Below, piece by piece: positions 24,924 through 37,007 of a stretch of DNA of 64,000 bases. The notes beneath the pieces were generated by a model. That model was not told the origin of the DNA and ran no database searches. It worked only from the letters and a program-made list of their open reading frames with translations. The DNA comes from Eledone cirrhosa (lineage: Eukaryota; Mollusca; Cephalopoda; Octopoda; Eledonidae). The stretch is from the NCBI GenBank assembly GCA_964016885.1, contig OZ024743.1:169156333-169220332 (forward strand), written 5' to 3'. How positions within the stretch are numbered: position 1 is the first letter of the stretch; the number at the start of each line of letters is the position of its first letter. Made by a program: the position numbers and the translations under genes.

Positions 24924-24990
24924 TATTTTATTATGCGCATTTCAAAAACAAATATCATCATGGAATGATATCTGCGTTGTCATCAGATAG
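24924..24990 (-). ncRNA. Hammerhead ribozyme, group beta, stem I shortened
   Basis: Minus strand: core CTGATGA (plus 24980-24986), palindromic stem III ATGCGCAT. The 5' strand of stem I has lost bases compared with 27681, leaving about three pairs. Confidence 0.6.
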
Positions 24991-25049
24991 GGAGACATGA
25001 TATGAAGCTTAAAAAACACTTGTGAATAGTGAAGTTTTAAATTGTAAAA

Positions 25050-26545
25050 ATGACCAAACCATTCCTCCCAAGAACTCCGAGGATAAATCTCAAGGATCAT
25101 AAAAGTAATTTTCGAACGGAACTGCTTCTGAGACTAATCGCCCCCTCTAAATCAGATCTTGGGGTTGTTAGTAAAGTCATCTGGAATAGAATTATTCCAC
25201 AGGTTCGTTCTAATTGCTCTATTTCTAACTTAAATGTATGGTTTGTTACATCTGAAGTAATTGGCTAGTTCAACAACCTGAATAAGAAAAACAAACAAAA
25301 ATTTATTCAATTTGATATTGCCAGCTACTATTCTTCTATTTCCCCTTCACTTCTCAACAAAGCTCTATCTTTCGCATTTAAATATTCTGACATCACCAAA
25401 GATGAACTTTACATCATTCTCACCACAAGAAAAACTATCATAGAATTCAACAGTGAATACTTTGATATCACAATGGGTGCTTCCGATTCATGGCAATTGA
25501 CTGATTTGATTGGTATCTTTATTTTGAATTCTTTAAATCGGAAAATTCCTCAACTTCGCGGTGGAATTTATCGTGACGATGGACTTTTAACTATCTTAAA
25601 CTGCAACTTAGTTAACCTTAATATTAATAAGAACAATATACGTGATCTCTTTAAGCAACATAACCTTAAAATTGAATTTGATAACAACGTGTAACTAGCT
25701 AACTTCTTGGATATATCCCTTAATCTTGTCACAGGCCTATATTACCCTTACCATAAAAACAATGAGAATCTAAATTATGTTAATTTTAAATCTAACCACC
25801 CCACTAACATTAAAAATGCTATAGTCAGTAATATTGAAAAAAGAATCTCAAACCTATCCTCTAATAAAGATATCTTCGATGCCAACGCCAATTACTATAA
25901 TAATGCGCTTTCTAAAGCCGGTTATCCTGATAAAATTAAATAGAGTACAAAACAAATTCTAGAAGGTCTTATAGTAAAATAATTAATTATGAACATTCAA
26001 TAACTTTAATAATAGACCTAGATACAAAAATATAACCTGGTATAATGCTCCTTTCTCTATATCTATTAATAATAATATTCCTAAACTATTCTTTAGGGCC
26101 TTAGATAAATTGTAATTGCCCTATTAAAACTAAATGTCCTCTTAATAACCATTGTCTTGATAAAAACTTAGTCTATGAATGTAAGGTTATAACTGATACC
26201 AATTCCTTTACCTATTTCGGTTCCACTTCCACTTCCTTCAAAGCTAGATTTTATAATCACAATTCGTCTTTTAAATACCAACTTAAAAGAACTAACACGA
26301 CACTCTCGGAACTCATATGGTCCTTGAAAGACAAAAATATTAACTATAACATCTCTTGGAGGAAGGTTTGTTCTGCCTTTCCTTACCTGAATTCTTCCCT
26401 ATCCAGAACATGTAATCTCTGCCTAGCCGAGAAATTTACCATTATATCTAATTTCAATTCTATAATAAATAGACGCATGGATTTATTTTCTCTCTGCTTG
26501 CATAAACTCCACAGAACATTCCATAAAGTATACGCTAATATCTAA
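25050..26545 (+). pseudogene. PLE-beta reverse transcriptase and GIY-YIG, broken
   Basis: Penelope-like protein read on the plus strand. The fingers contain INLKDHKSNF and RLIAPSKSDLG; motif A is IQFDIASYYSSISP (about 25310-25350); motif B is FDITMGASDS (about 25460); motif C is the catalytic YRDD (about 25570). The thumb has NFLDISLNLVTGLYYPY (about 25700). In-frame stops stand at 25266-25268, 25692-25694 and 25941-25943, and a frameshift follows. The cysteine cluster (CPIKTKCPLNNHC, about 26115-26155) and FGSTSTSFKARFYNH of the nuclease (about 26216-26262) are then legible, and CNLC and a C-terminal CLHKLHRTF at 26410-26540. The N-terminus is missing. It is the best view in the window of this lineage's RT core. 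Confidence 0.87.
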
Positions 26546-27619
26546 TACCTTACTAGTTTAAAATCCTTTTTACAAATATACCCATCTTTCTACCTTATTT
26601 CAATATTATATATTATATAATACAATTTACACATTCTATATCATTCCTCTTTATCATTTTCCTTTCTTCCTTTTTTTCTTTTTAATTTCTAACCTCTAAT
26701 CTGTACTTTTTCTTCCCAACTACTTCCCAATTCTTATTACTAGCCACCACAACATTATCCATTCTTCCATCTTTCCTCATATCATTGACCATAAAAATTA
26801 TTTTTTTAATACATTATAATATTATCATTAGAAGTCCTTCGTAAACATATACATTTTTTGACGTTAGATTTTTTTCTTCCTTAAATTTTTCATATCTCTT
26901 CTCTCCTTTCATGCTCGTTTTAAACTACTACTTAATTTGACTTTTACATATTACAATACATAAAAACAAGCTTAAACCCTAACTAATTTCTGTTAATATA
27001 TTATATTATTACCATTAGAAAATATTTCGTAAACATATATACTTTTTGATGTTAGATATTTTCTTCCCTAAACATTCTTTTCTTCTTTCCTTCCGCGCTC
27101 ATTTTAAACAAACTATTTACGTACACATATTACATTACATAAAAACAAACTTAAACCCTAACTAATTCCTCTAAATTCATAACTCATTCATTCTTCTCCT
27201 TCTTTTCACATTATATACTTAATATCATTACATTTTTATTTTAATAATACATATTAATAAATTCTTTTCTTCGCACATATTATTAAACCCTTCAATATAC
27301 AAATCTTAATTTACTACTATTCTTAATTCCTTTTTCTTCATGCATAAACCTCATTAACTTTTAATTTCAAAATCTTTTAAATTATCTATTGTTTTCCAAC
27401 GGCTTTTTAATTTCTCTCTGTGAGACAATATATTTTCTTCTCAGTTGTAAAAGCTATCTCTCTCTCTCTATCACCCATCTCTCCCCCTCTCTCATCCATC
27501 CTTCTTATACTCCTCCCCCACCATCCTTTACTCTCATTTCTTCCTTCTCCTTACCTTTTCCACACACACACCCCCCTCACCTTTTCCCAATCTCATACAT
27601 CAATCTTAATTTATTTTTC
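26546..27619 (+). other. PLE-beta 3' untranslated region
   Basis: AT- and pyrimidine-rich, no frame of note. The block with CTCTCTATCACCCATCTCTCC (about 27458) matches the arms of the palindrome at 18203-19668. Confidence 0.7.
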
Positions 27620-27680
27620 ATATGTTGATTTAAAACTTCAATATTCACAAGTGTTTTTTACGCTTCATATCATGTCTCCT

Positions 27681-27751
27681 TATTTTATCTGATGAGAACG
27701 CAGATATCATCCCATGATGATATGTGTATTTGAAATGCGCATAATAAAATG
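27681..27751 (+). ncRNA. Hammerhead ribozyme, group beta
   Basis: Core 27689-27695, GAAA 27732-27735, stem III palindrome ATGCGCAT (27735-27742), cleavage predicted after 27743. Stem I pairs ATTTTAT with ATAAAAT. Stem II is capped by ATCAT against ATGAT. Confidence 0.78.
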
Positions 27752-27780
27752 CTTGGAACTCTTTAACCATCTTTTGATCT

Positions 27781-27783
<3 letters not shown>

Positions 27784-27813
<30 letters not shown>

Positions 27814-27931
27814 AATAAAAAATGGCGAGCTGTGTTGTTGCATTTAAGTATAAAAAATGAAGAATTAGAAATAGAAGTTAGGAATATCCATCATCAGTTG
27901 TCTACTATGCATCATAGGTTCATTACTTATA

Positions 27932-27962
<31 letters not shown>

Positions 27963-27985
27963 CTATATATATATATATATATATA

Positions 27986-28019
<34 letters not shown>

Positions 28020-28040
28020 TATATGTATATATATATATAT
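27784..28040. repeat. TA-rich microsatellite with a short non-repeat insert
   Basis: TA tracts at 27784-27810 and 27940-28040; the part between has no recognisable content. 28041-28175 is the flank of the next element. Confidence 0.85.
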
Positions 28041-28175
28041 ACCTTTAGGTTTGTTGGTTCACCACTGGATAGAACTGATCATTCCGTATCGTCAATCCTG
28101 GTGTAATATCGTGAAGAGTACTCAACGCAGTACCCATCTTCGTTTGAGTAGTTGGTGGAGCGAATACGCAGTTAA

Positions 28176-29073
28176 TCTATATATATAAAACTGTGGTTGT
28201 CTGTCTGTCTATCGATTTTTGGCACACATCTCCTCTTAGAATCTCTCACGGAATTGCACCGAAATTGCTATACTTGTACATTGAGCCCTAGCGAAGACAT
28301 CGGAAAAAAAAAATTTCAAATTGACCCGCCCTATGTGACGAAATTGAATATAATGTATTGATTTTTGAGCGTAAGTTATCAGTTATTTCCCTTTGTTCTG
28401 TTTACATTGAGCGTCTTACGTAAAAAATTACGCTGGCTTTAACAGTTGTCGAGCCAGCAAAATATTGACCTGCAAAATTCATCAGTTCGAACACTAAGCT
28501 TCCGTTTTGCTTCATTTCCATTTAAAAGCATTTTAAAACAATATTTTTACTTAAAAACAAGTCTATTTAAAGACTACGTAAAACAAGCAAATATTTTGTC
28601 GTTAGGCGTGCAGACAGAAAGTCGTGCAGAGAGGTGATATACGCGTGCAGACAGACAGTCGTGCAGAGAGGTGATATAGGCGTGCAGACAGACAGTCGTG
28701 CAGAGAGGTGATATAGGCGTGCAGACAGACAGTCGTGCAGAGAGGTGATATAGGCGTGCAGACAGACATAACTGATAATTTGGTTACGCTAATGTTTTTC
28801 TCTGCGTTGCAGTGTTTACATTTTCGATTTTTGTTAATAAATAACCAGTGCAGTTTCTATCCCCAGCATCCTCTTTTGTTATAACATTCGGGTTATCGTT
28901 ATGTTTTCTTAACTTCATAAGGCATATTGTTGGTTGAGGGAATATTAATCAAAAACACCACATGCAAGTCTGCACAGTAGACACTACAGTTTTTAAGCCA
29001 AAAAAGAAACTTAACATTGTAACTTTAACACAGCTACTGAGCGACCCCGAGCAACGCCGGGCTTTACTGCTAG
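28176..29073 (+). mobile_element. Helitron-like non-autonomous element, 898 bp
   Basis: Begins TCTATATATATAAAACTG after an A and ends CTAG before a T. A GC hairpin around CCCCGAGCAACGCCGGG (29045-29061) lies about 9 bases before the end. These are the Helitron hallmarks: 5' TC, 3' hairpin plus CTRR, insertion between A and T, no target duplication. No Rep/helicase frame is present, so it would depend on an autonomous partner. Confidence 0.75.
28605..28770. repeat. 37-bp tandem repeat inside the Helitron-like element
   Basis: About four and a half copies of a unit starting GCGTGCAGACAGACAGTCG and ending GGTGATATAG. There are no spacers, so this is a minisatellite. Confidence 0.9.
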
Positions 29074-29114
29074 TTATTAATAAAATAAAATAACAGGAGG
29101 CTGGACTGTTTATT

Positions 29115-29171
29115 ATACTATGATCATTTCATTGACCGGGTTCCATATGAATCGGTGATATCATCAGGTAT
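29115..29171 (-). ncRNA. Hammerhead ribozyme, group gamma
   Basis: Minus strand: core CTGATGA (plus 29161-29167), GAAA (plus 29127-29130), stem III palindrome ATGATCAT (plus 29120-29127). Stem I pairs ATAC with GTAT. Stem II pairs GATTC with GAACC-side bases around loop ATATG. Confidence 0.75.
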
Positions 29172-30430
29172 TGGAATATATCAAAGGAATATGTAAAATA
29201 AACATCCCTAGTTATTTACCTTTATTAATTTTTTTTATTATTTCATTAATGTACATTTTATTTTTTTTTTATTATTTTATTAATGTATTTTTATTAATGT
29301 ATTCTATCTTTATATTTGTATTTTATCTTTGTATCCTGCTTTTATTATTTTTTTGTAACTTTCCATACTCAGGTCATTATGCACCTTTCATAGCCCCCTA
29401 CCCACCTAAGAACCACACTACATATAACCCGGACTAACTGGGACTTTAAAATAATTTTGGGTTTTGCACTTTTCATTGGGTTGCTACATTCGACTTGTGT
29501 GGTGGCTTTTCCCGGATGCGCGCTGGGCACTCGGAAAAATATATTTCTCCTCTTTCGGTAAACGAAATTACTCGGAGCGGATTGCTTTGCCCCTCTCCCA
29601 CCGCGCTGCCTGTTTTGGCCGCCATATTATACTTATGCCTATAAACTCCAGGTATATCATGCCTCTACTAGCACATAAATAAATCCCTCATGTGTCATTT
29701 AATAATATTCCTTTGGTATAGACGATGGCCTGTCGAAATTGTGGAGTTCCCGCTAGCGCGCCCGGGGCCTAAGGTAGCTACGTTCCTAGAGTACTCGGAA
29801 AAATTAATTTCCATTTCTTTCGCTGGACGATACCACTCGAGACTGGATGACTCATGGTGGGGGGAGGGTGCTGGCTGGGACTCGCAATCGAAATCTTTAC
29901 TCTATATCCCATCCTAATATCTTATCGAGATAAATTTTTTCATATAAGACTCTCTCCATAAGTTCATTAAATAAATCTCGCTACTTTAACCTTTAATTTT
30001 CTAATAACTTATTTTTCAATTTATCATTTTGCAATTTAATATTTTTAATTTAATTTAATTTCATCCTATAACTCGCCACATAAGTTTAACGTTCTAATCT
30101 TCGGTTCACACATTAGACCATACAGACACCCATTATAGATTCTTTGGAGTACCATTTTTTCGCAGCATTTTCTAGCATGAATGTAGTGTGACCCTTACGC
30201 TGACTTCTTTCTCCCTTTATTTATTTCTTCCCCGTTTTCTTTGACGGAGAAGTGGTAGTGCATTATAAGCCTTCGCCTCCTCACCAGATGTTCATTAGTA
30301 GATTCAGTTGCCACCACTTTGAAGGCGACTGGCCGAGATAAAGGCAGCTAGTTGGTCGGTCGTCCTCTTTGTCTCTGTCTCTGATTTTTCGGACCCATGG
30401 ATTTTTTACATATTCCTTTGTTATATTCCA

Positions 30431-30488
30431 ATACCTGATGATATCACTGGATTCATATGGAACCCGGTCATTGAAATGATCATAGTAT
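30431..30488 (+). ncRNA. Hammerhead ribozyme, group gamma
   Basis: Core 30435-30441, GAAA 30473-30476, stem III ATGATCAT (30476-30483), cleavage predicted after A30484, stem I ATAC with GTAT. Stem II pairs ACTGG with CCGGT and TTC with GAA, with a C-C mismatch at its fourth position. Confidence 0.8.
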
Positions 30489-30540
30489 AATAAACCTTTC
30501 AAGGATTTACACCAGTCCAGCCACCTGTTATTTTATTTTA

Positions 30541-30684
30541 TTTATATATATATGTTACAGTCTTATACACGCCACGAATCTCAACGTACACCCACTTACA
30601 TCTCTCTCTCCACCACCGGATCTTGTTACCCGGACATTTACCCATCTGCATTGTTGAGGCTTCCAAACCACTTAAAAAAATTTT

Positions 30685-30767
<83 letters not shown>

Positions 30768-31728
30768 CTATATATAAATGAGAGGTATAGAGATTGTTTT
30801 AGCAAGAAGCTAACGGCATTCTATAACATATATGCGACTATAACGTCAAGATGGGAAAAGTAGTTAACGAAAGATTTAGGAAAAATAACTCAAACTCATC
30901 TCAAAAGAGAATCAGGATATAAATTCATCCACAGAATTTAGTGAAATCCGGGGAAAAATCTATAGACCTTTAACTCATGATAAAATAAAGTTCGAAACAC
31001 TTATCCTTCAATTTGGAATAACATCAAATGCTCTGTATAGTCTTAAGAGACTATTTCATGAAAACTTTCAGTGGAGATGGCCACGGTTGGATTTCATTCA
31101 TCAGCAGAGCTCAACAGAAAACCAGGGCTCTCACAGTAATATAATCCGAAAAAGGGAATTCTAAAACTGGCTAGTTCGCCTACATGTGTAATTATGAAAA
31201 AGCACATGAGCAAAAAACGGGGCTAGTGACGTCAGGATGGAAGTGAATGTTTATTTACAAGAAACAGCAGTCAAATACATTCTGAAAAAAAAAAACTCTA
31301 CAAAAGGAGTTCAGCAAAATAGCAATAATTATCACAGTTTTTATGAAAAAAACCGGGATTTGTCACAGATAGTTTAAGCACTCTATGAAAAGAGTCCGAG
31401 TATAAATATAAATATATATATACACTATGTATATATATCAGTATATATATAATATATACAGATATCATGGCAGTGGGTGCTGGGAGGTGGTGGCTGAACT
31501 TGCCTGTTCTACCAAACCAGACCTTTCTGTGTCTGCTACTAATTTTGACCAATCCTCTTGACAACTTAAATGTTCCAATATAAGGAAGTACACCTTGAAA
31601 AGTTCAGCTATTTATTTACCAGACTAAAACAACTCTTACTTTAGTCCAGAAATAGCCGTCGAAACGGCTCGAGCTCTGCCGTCGGGGTCATACTTTCTCC
31701 TATATATAATATATATATACTATATATA

Positions 31729-31809
<81 letters not shown>

Positions 31810-31899
31810 AGTATGTATACGTACATACATATATGTATACAAATGTACAGTAGTATATATATATATATATACATACATGCACACATAAATACATGTACG
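30541..31899. other. Spacer with TA tracts and fragments
   Basis: (TA)n at 30690-30760 and 31700-31810. The rest shows no gene. The block CCGTCGGGGTCATAC at 31680-31694 recurs in reverse near 43709-43723, so part of this is a repeat edge. Confidence 0.5.
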
Positions 31900-32400
31900 T
31901 ATGGATTCACCGAACATTTATTATAATGTTCGGTGTGTTTGTAAGCAAACATCCCGAATTAAGACGTACAGTGTCTAGCAACCATCGTTGTTCGTTTGTT
32001 CAACACTGACAAAGGAACGCTGTACTAGTTTCAAGCTTATTAGCTATCGTCAGCAACGTACACCTTTCTGCCAGATGATTGAACATCTGAAAGTATATAC
32101 TTTCCTTATGCATATTAACGGCTGAGCAGCCTAATTTGCATATCGAGTGAGTTAATCGGCCGGGCATACCAAAAACGATAAACGGAAAAAATGAAACGAA
32201 ATTTCATTTCTCACGCTGAGTACGGCTGTTACTTATACGTGCATACATATATGTATACAGACGTACATTAGTATGTATATAAATATACATACATGCACAC
32301 ATATATACATGTACGTATGGATTCACTGAACATTTATTATAATGCTCGGTGTGTTTGTAAACAAACGATAGCTAATAAGCTTCAAACTAGTACAGCGTTC
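31880..32400 (-). repeat. Diverged copies of the 424-bp ribozyme satellite
   Basis: Minus-strand relatives of the array at 53605-57475, about one full unit (31880-32270) and the start of a second (32270-32400) that is cut short. Many substitutions separate them from the array, so the family existed here before the array's homogenisation. Confidence 0.85.
32012..32066 (-). ncRNA. Hammerhead ribozyme, satellite group delta, diverged unit
   Basis: Despite divergence elsewhere, the core CTGACGA, stem II AGCT/AGCT (loop AATA), GAAA, stem III ACTAGT and stem I ACGTTG/CAGCGT are all kept. The second unit (about 32367-32402) has lost the core and reads CAAA in place of GAAA. Confidence 0.82.
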
Positions 32401-32409
32401 CTTTGTAGC

Positions 32410-33235
32410 AATAGTAAATATTTAGAAAAATGTAAAAAAAATCAAGCTGATAATGCAGATTGATTTTTTTTACAAAAAACGTAAATAATCAATCTGTGAA
32501 AGCAAAAGTAAATATTTCAAAAAACGTGAAAAAATAAATCTGTGAATAATATATCAATCTGCGTCTACATTAATTTTCTTAGATGTTTCGATTCATTTGC
32601 GGTTTTCGTAAATATCTTAAAAAACGTTATAAAATCGAAATATGTAAACAAAAATCAGTAAACGCAAATGATTAATCTTTTTACAAAAAACGTAAGAAAA
32701 TCAATCGGGAAAAATCAATCAAAACTAATTATTTTGAAAAACGTAAAAAAATAATTCTGTGAATGAAAAAATCATTCAGATTGATTTTTTTACGAAAGAC
32801 AAAAAGATTAATCTTTTTACAAAAAAACATAAAAAAATCAATCTGTGAACCCAGAAGTAAGTATTTCGAAAAAAGTAAAAAAGTCAATCTGTGAACACAG
32901 ATTGATCTTTTAACGAAAAACAAAAAAAAAAAAAATTTGTGAACGCAGGTTGATTTTAAAAAAAAACATAAAAAGATTGATTTTTTTACGTTCCCATATA
33001 GATTTTTTTACACTTTTCGAAATATTCGCTTTTAATCTCACAGATTGATTTTTTTTTGCGTTATCCGTACAAAAATCAATCTGCGTTCACAGATTAATTT
33101 TTTTCGTTTTTCGTTTTCATTCACGGATTCGTTTTTTTTCATGTTTTTTTAATTATTTTCTTGAACGTAAAAAAAATCAATCTGTGAAGTAAATACGAAA
33201 AACAAAAAAAAATCAAGCAAATTGATTTTTATACT
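32410..33235. repeat. Degenerate short-unit repeat field
   Basis: Dozens of variants of two words, AATCAATCTGTGAA and TTTTTACGAAAAACGTAAAA, on both strands. Similar words (TCAATCTGTAAACGCAG, TTTCAAAAAACGTT) occur at the PLE-D end near 57880-57915, which suggests origin from that terminus. Confidence 0.6.
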
Positions 33236-33239
33236 ATAT

Positions 33240-33265
33240 ATACTATATATATATATATATACATA

Positions 33266-33349
<84 letters not shown>

Positions 33350-33401
33350 TATATATCGTATATAGATATAGAGTATATATATATATATTATATATATACA
33401 C

Positions 33402-33442
<41 letters not shown>

Positions 33443-33527
33443 AATTATATATATATAAAGTATATATATATAAATTATATATATATAACGTATATATAAC
33501 GTATATATAGTATATATATATGTATCG

Positions 33528-33605
<78 letters not shown>

Positions 33606-33700
33606 TATATATATATATAGTATATATATAGAGAGAGTACATATATATATATATAGTATATATATATATATACTATATATATAATTCAGAATAATAATAA
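33240..33700. repeat. TA-rich microsatellite
   Basis: Long TA tracts with GTATATAGT interruptions. It abuts the left end of PLE-2. Confidence 0.95.
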
Positions 33701-33730
33701 ATGAAGACATTCACATAATCAATATATATG

Positions 33731-33795
33731 TCTTATTATATATATTTCGAAGGTACTGTGCTGTTTTTTTAGTACGTCCTCGTCAGATAAAATAC
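33731..33795 (-). ncRNA. Hammerhead ribozyme, group alpha (PLE-2 3' end)
   Basis: Minus strand: core CTGACGA (plus 33780-33786), GAAA (plus 33745-33748), stem II GTACT side paired with AGTAC, stem III ATATATAT. Stem I ATAAGA with TTTTAT uses one G-T pair. Confidence 0.8.
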
Positions 33796-34585
33796 ATGAA
33801 TTGTTGTACGACATGCCTCAACGGTCTTGATGGTTCAATTCCAGTACTGGCAGTGATTTATTACAACAAATCTCAACATTTATATACCATAAGTACTAAC
33901 ATGATAAACTTAAATTTAAAGAACAGGAGGATGTGGAGCGAGATATGGGTATATGGAGGGGTTATATGAGGAAATGCAAGAAGAAAATAAATAAACACAT
34001 ACATACATAAATATTTAAATGAGTAAATAGAAGTATTAGGGAATAAATATATAAAAAGAAAAATGAAGAGAGAGAGAGACGAGAGAAGAAAGAAGAAATA
34101 ACGACAAAAAACAAAGAAAGAAATGAGGTGGATAGGTATAAATACCGTTGTTTTCATAACATGAACATTTTAATATCTTTTGTATTTGGTTATGTTTAAG
34201 CTGATTATACTTATATATTATATCAAAATTAAACAATATAAAAATATTTTCTATAGCCATCAGATACAATGTTTAATTAAGTAATATATTCATTAAATAT
34301 TTTGTTACAACATTTAAAAACATTTTTATCTTTAATGCATATTTAATTAATTATTAAATATGTATAAAGATATTTATTAAAACATATGCATATATCACCA
34401 TCAGTATATATACTTTATATTATATTAAGAACATTTCTTATCTGAATTATTCTATTTTCTTTATAAAATCATTTCAATTCATTGATTGTCATTTCATTAC
34501 AGGATTAATTGGTAGTTATATTTATTCTCAAAAGTTTTATTATTTTTAATTTACTTCCATAATTACTCATTATTATATATAGAGG

Positions 34586-34772
34586 GCGATGGATTGGCAG
34601 TATCGGTAGAGGGTCGGACGCCATGCTTTGACGCATAGAGTTACGGTCTTTGCCATTCTGAGTTCAAATCCCGCCGAGGTTAACTTTGCCTTTCATCCTT
34701 ACGGGGTCGATAAAATAAAGTACCAGTAATGCACTGGATAATTGCTGGCCTTGTGCCAAAAAGTAGAAACAA
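34586..34772 (+). repeat. tRNA-derived SINE, cephalopod type
   Basis: Nearly full length, with B box GAGTTCAAATCCC and tail GTAGAAACAATTATAT. Inserted in the 3' untranslated region of PLE-2, which is further PLE sequence on either side. Confidence 0.85.
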
Positions 34773-35132
34773 TTATATATAGTTTCCCTTTAAGAATTAC
34801 CATATATTATTAGACCCTATAAATCATGTTAAATATACTTTAGCAAGCTATTCGGACAGAACACAATTATTTACGTAGAATGTAAAGAAAGGAAGATAAC
34901 TCGTTCATCATATGTGAACATTTAAAACATTTAAGTATTTTGAAAACCAAAAGATATTTCAAACAACAAATCAAGAAATTTCTAGTTAAACAATGACCTT
35001 TCAAAATCCAAACATAGTATACTGAGACACATCATGAGATTTATTTAATAGATAAAAACGACAAAAATTTTACAGGTAAGGCAAAACGTTATATATATAA
35101 TTTTTTAAGAATTATTAATAGTCAATATGTTT

Positions 35133-35880
35133 TCAAAATTTGTATAATGCTTGAAAAGTTCTTCCAGACTTATGTGGACAGCTGCTAAATAACTCGTTTT
35201 TCTTATTAATTAAATTACCATAATTTGTAATTATCAATAGAGACTCTATATTGCCAAGATTGCAATTTGGTGAAATGGATGCAATCCGGTAGGAATCAGA
35301 ATTTTTTAACAGAATTTGTTAACCAAGGAATTGGGTATTTGATATATTTTTCTTCAAAGACCATATTAATTGTGAGAGAGATGTAGAAAATGTTTTATCT
35401 AGATTAGAAAAAGAATGTTTATGATTGTAAAAGCGAAACTTAAACTTAGATGAAGTTGCACCAATGTAGTCATATGTATTATTATTATTATTAGTCTTAA
35501 TGGTACATTTATATACTAGATTCTTGTCAAGGCAGTTATTTTGAAAAGGGCATACAGATTTTCTACAGTTACAATTCATTTCGATTAAAATTAACTATTT
35601 TATTGTTATTTTCTACTTCTAATTTCAGGTCATAATTTTTAAAGAATTCTATAATTATTTTCTTCACTCTATTTAATTCGCTATTATTATGTCTATCTAC
35701 AGTAAATAATATGTCGTCTCTATATAAACCGATAATCTCCGGCAGTTTTCTATTTATCATATTAAGGATGAAAATTCCCACAAGATCAGTAACTTGCGCC
35801 GAATCAGACGAGCCCATAGTAATGTCAAAGTTCTTCTGCCTATTAGATCTAGTCCAAAAATCATTATTAAAATCAATCAA
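35133..35880 (-). pseudogene. PLE-2 RT palm and GIY-YIG joined by an internal deletion
   Basis: Minus strand. Motif B FDITMGSSDSAQVTDLVG and the catalytic YRDD (about 35710-35835) are intact, then the thumb VENNNKIVNF. At about 35580 the frame jumps directly to CNCRKSVCPFQNNCLDKN and VYKCTIKTNNNNNTYDYIGA (YIG near 35470), so the rest of the thumb and linker is missing. The nuclease retains FKFRFYNHKHSF. The C-terminus (35133-35318) is out of frame. Confidence 0.85.
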
Positions 35881-36317
35881 GGTTCGCCTTGCTGTTAAAA
35901 TGATATTTATCTAATCACTAGATAGATCTGTGTGTTTATATGCATATGAAAACGCCTTACTTAGTAAGTTAGGAGTTGTCCATTTGAATGAATTTATGAT
36001 TTTTATTATTTTCGATATTATTGAACTAATCTATGACTTCAGTAGTGCCCTTCCGTAGGTTAAGCCTTGACCTCAATTTTAACGTTGGCAAAATCATGTC
36101 TATTATGTTTTTACTAATTATACCAAGATCTCATTTCGAAGGTGCAATAAGTCTAACAGGTAAGTCCTCTAAACATAACCAAATACAAAAGATATTAACA
36201 ATTTCATGTTATTTAATTGGTTGCCTCAATTTGACTTAATATTTGAAAACAACGGTATTTATACCTATCCACCTCATTTCTTTCTTTCTTTTTTGTCGTT
36301 ATTTCTTCTTTCTTCTT

Positions 36318-36322
36318 CTCAC

Positions 36323-36382
<60 letters not shown>
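36318..36382. repeat. (CT)n microsatellite
   Basis: Pure CT expansion inside the right end of PLE-2. Confidence 0.95.
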
Positions 36383-36386
<4 letters not shown>

Positions 36387-36645
36387 TTTTATATATTTAT
36401 TCCCTAATACTTCTATTTACTCATTTAAATATATATGTATGTATGTGTTTATTTATTTTCTTCTTGCATTTCCTCATATTAACCCCTCCATATACCCATA
36501 TCTCGCTCCACATCCTCTTCTTTCAATTTAAGTTTATCATGTTATTATTTGTGGAATATAAATGTTGAGATTTGTTGTAATAAATCACTGCCAATACTTG
36601 AATTGAACCATCAAGACCGGTGAGGTATGTCATACATCAATTCAT

Positions 36646-36712
36646 GTATTTTATCTGACGAAGACGTACTGAAAAAACAGCACAATACCTTCGAAATATA
36701 TATAATAAAACA
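36646..36712 (+). ncRNA. Hammerhead ribozyme, group alpha (PLE-2 5'-side copy)
   Basis: Core CTGACGA at 36655-36661, GAAA 36693-36696, stem III ATATATAT, stem I TATTTTAT with ATAAAACA. Stem II has one A in place of the G of 14684. Confidence 0.8.
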
Positions 36713-36859
36713 TATATTTTGATTATGTGAATGTCTTCATTTATTATTATTCTGAATAATAATAACTCCAGAAAACCTTTTCTGTAGAGTAATTTTAATC
36801 TATTGTAAAACTATATTCATTGAGTAATCAATTAACCATATTAATCTTTGGTCATACTA

Positions 36860-36868
<9 letters not shown>

Positions 36869-36918
<50 letters not shown>
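36869..36918. repeat. (TA)n microsatellite
   Basis: Joins PLE-2 to the next PLE fragment. Confidence 0.95.
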
Positions 36919-36920
<2 letters not shown>

Positions 36921-37007
36921 AGTGGGTGTAACTAGGAGTTACTGCAGGTTCACCCAGGTACCAATAGAGACAAGGAACATAACGCCAATAGATTACCTGG
37001 AACCTAT

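Larger units (their letters stand above)
24886..27785 (+). mobile_element. PLE-beta copy with inverted 3' end at its 5' side
   Basis: The left end (24886-25045, minus) repeats the right end (27620-27785, plus) in reverse; both include TTATGCGCATTTCAA or its complement and the TTGATCTTATATTA edge. Between them lies an RT/GIY-YIG body on the plus strand. The right edge runs straight into (TA)n. Confidence 0.85.
29085..30540. mobile_element. Body-less element with inverted ends and ribozymes (group gamma)
   Basis: Left end 29090-29205 is the reverse complement of right end 30405-30540 (both carry the CCGGGTTCCATATGAATC block or its complement, with small differences). Each end holds a hammerhead facing outward. 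The 1.2-kb interior has no PLE protein; it includes two diverged direct copies of a block containing CTCGGAAAAAT (about 29530 and 29790). A non-autonomous PLE derivative is the simplest reading. Confidence 0.7.
33700..36865 (-). mobile_element. PLE-2, second copy of the PLE-1 family, with inverted ends
   Basis: The left part (33700-34200, minus) and right part (36165-36780, plus) are the same 3' region in opposite orientation, both with the CCACCTCATTTCTTTCTTT block or its complement and a hammerhead. The body lies between them on the minus strand. The right end extends a (CT)n tract (36318-36382) that is short in the left end. Confidence 0.88.

Noticed and set aside
28605..28770. Possible CRISPR-like array (37-bp repeats)
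   Set aside because: Repeats are contiguous without spacers and sit in a eukaryotic Helitron-like element.
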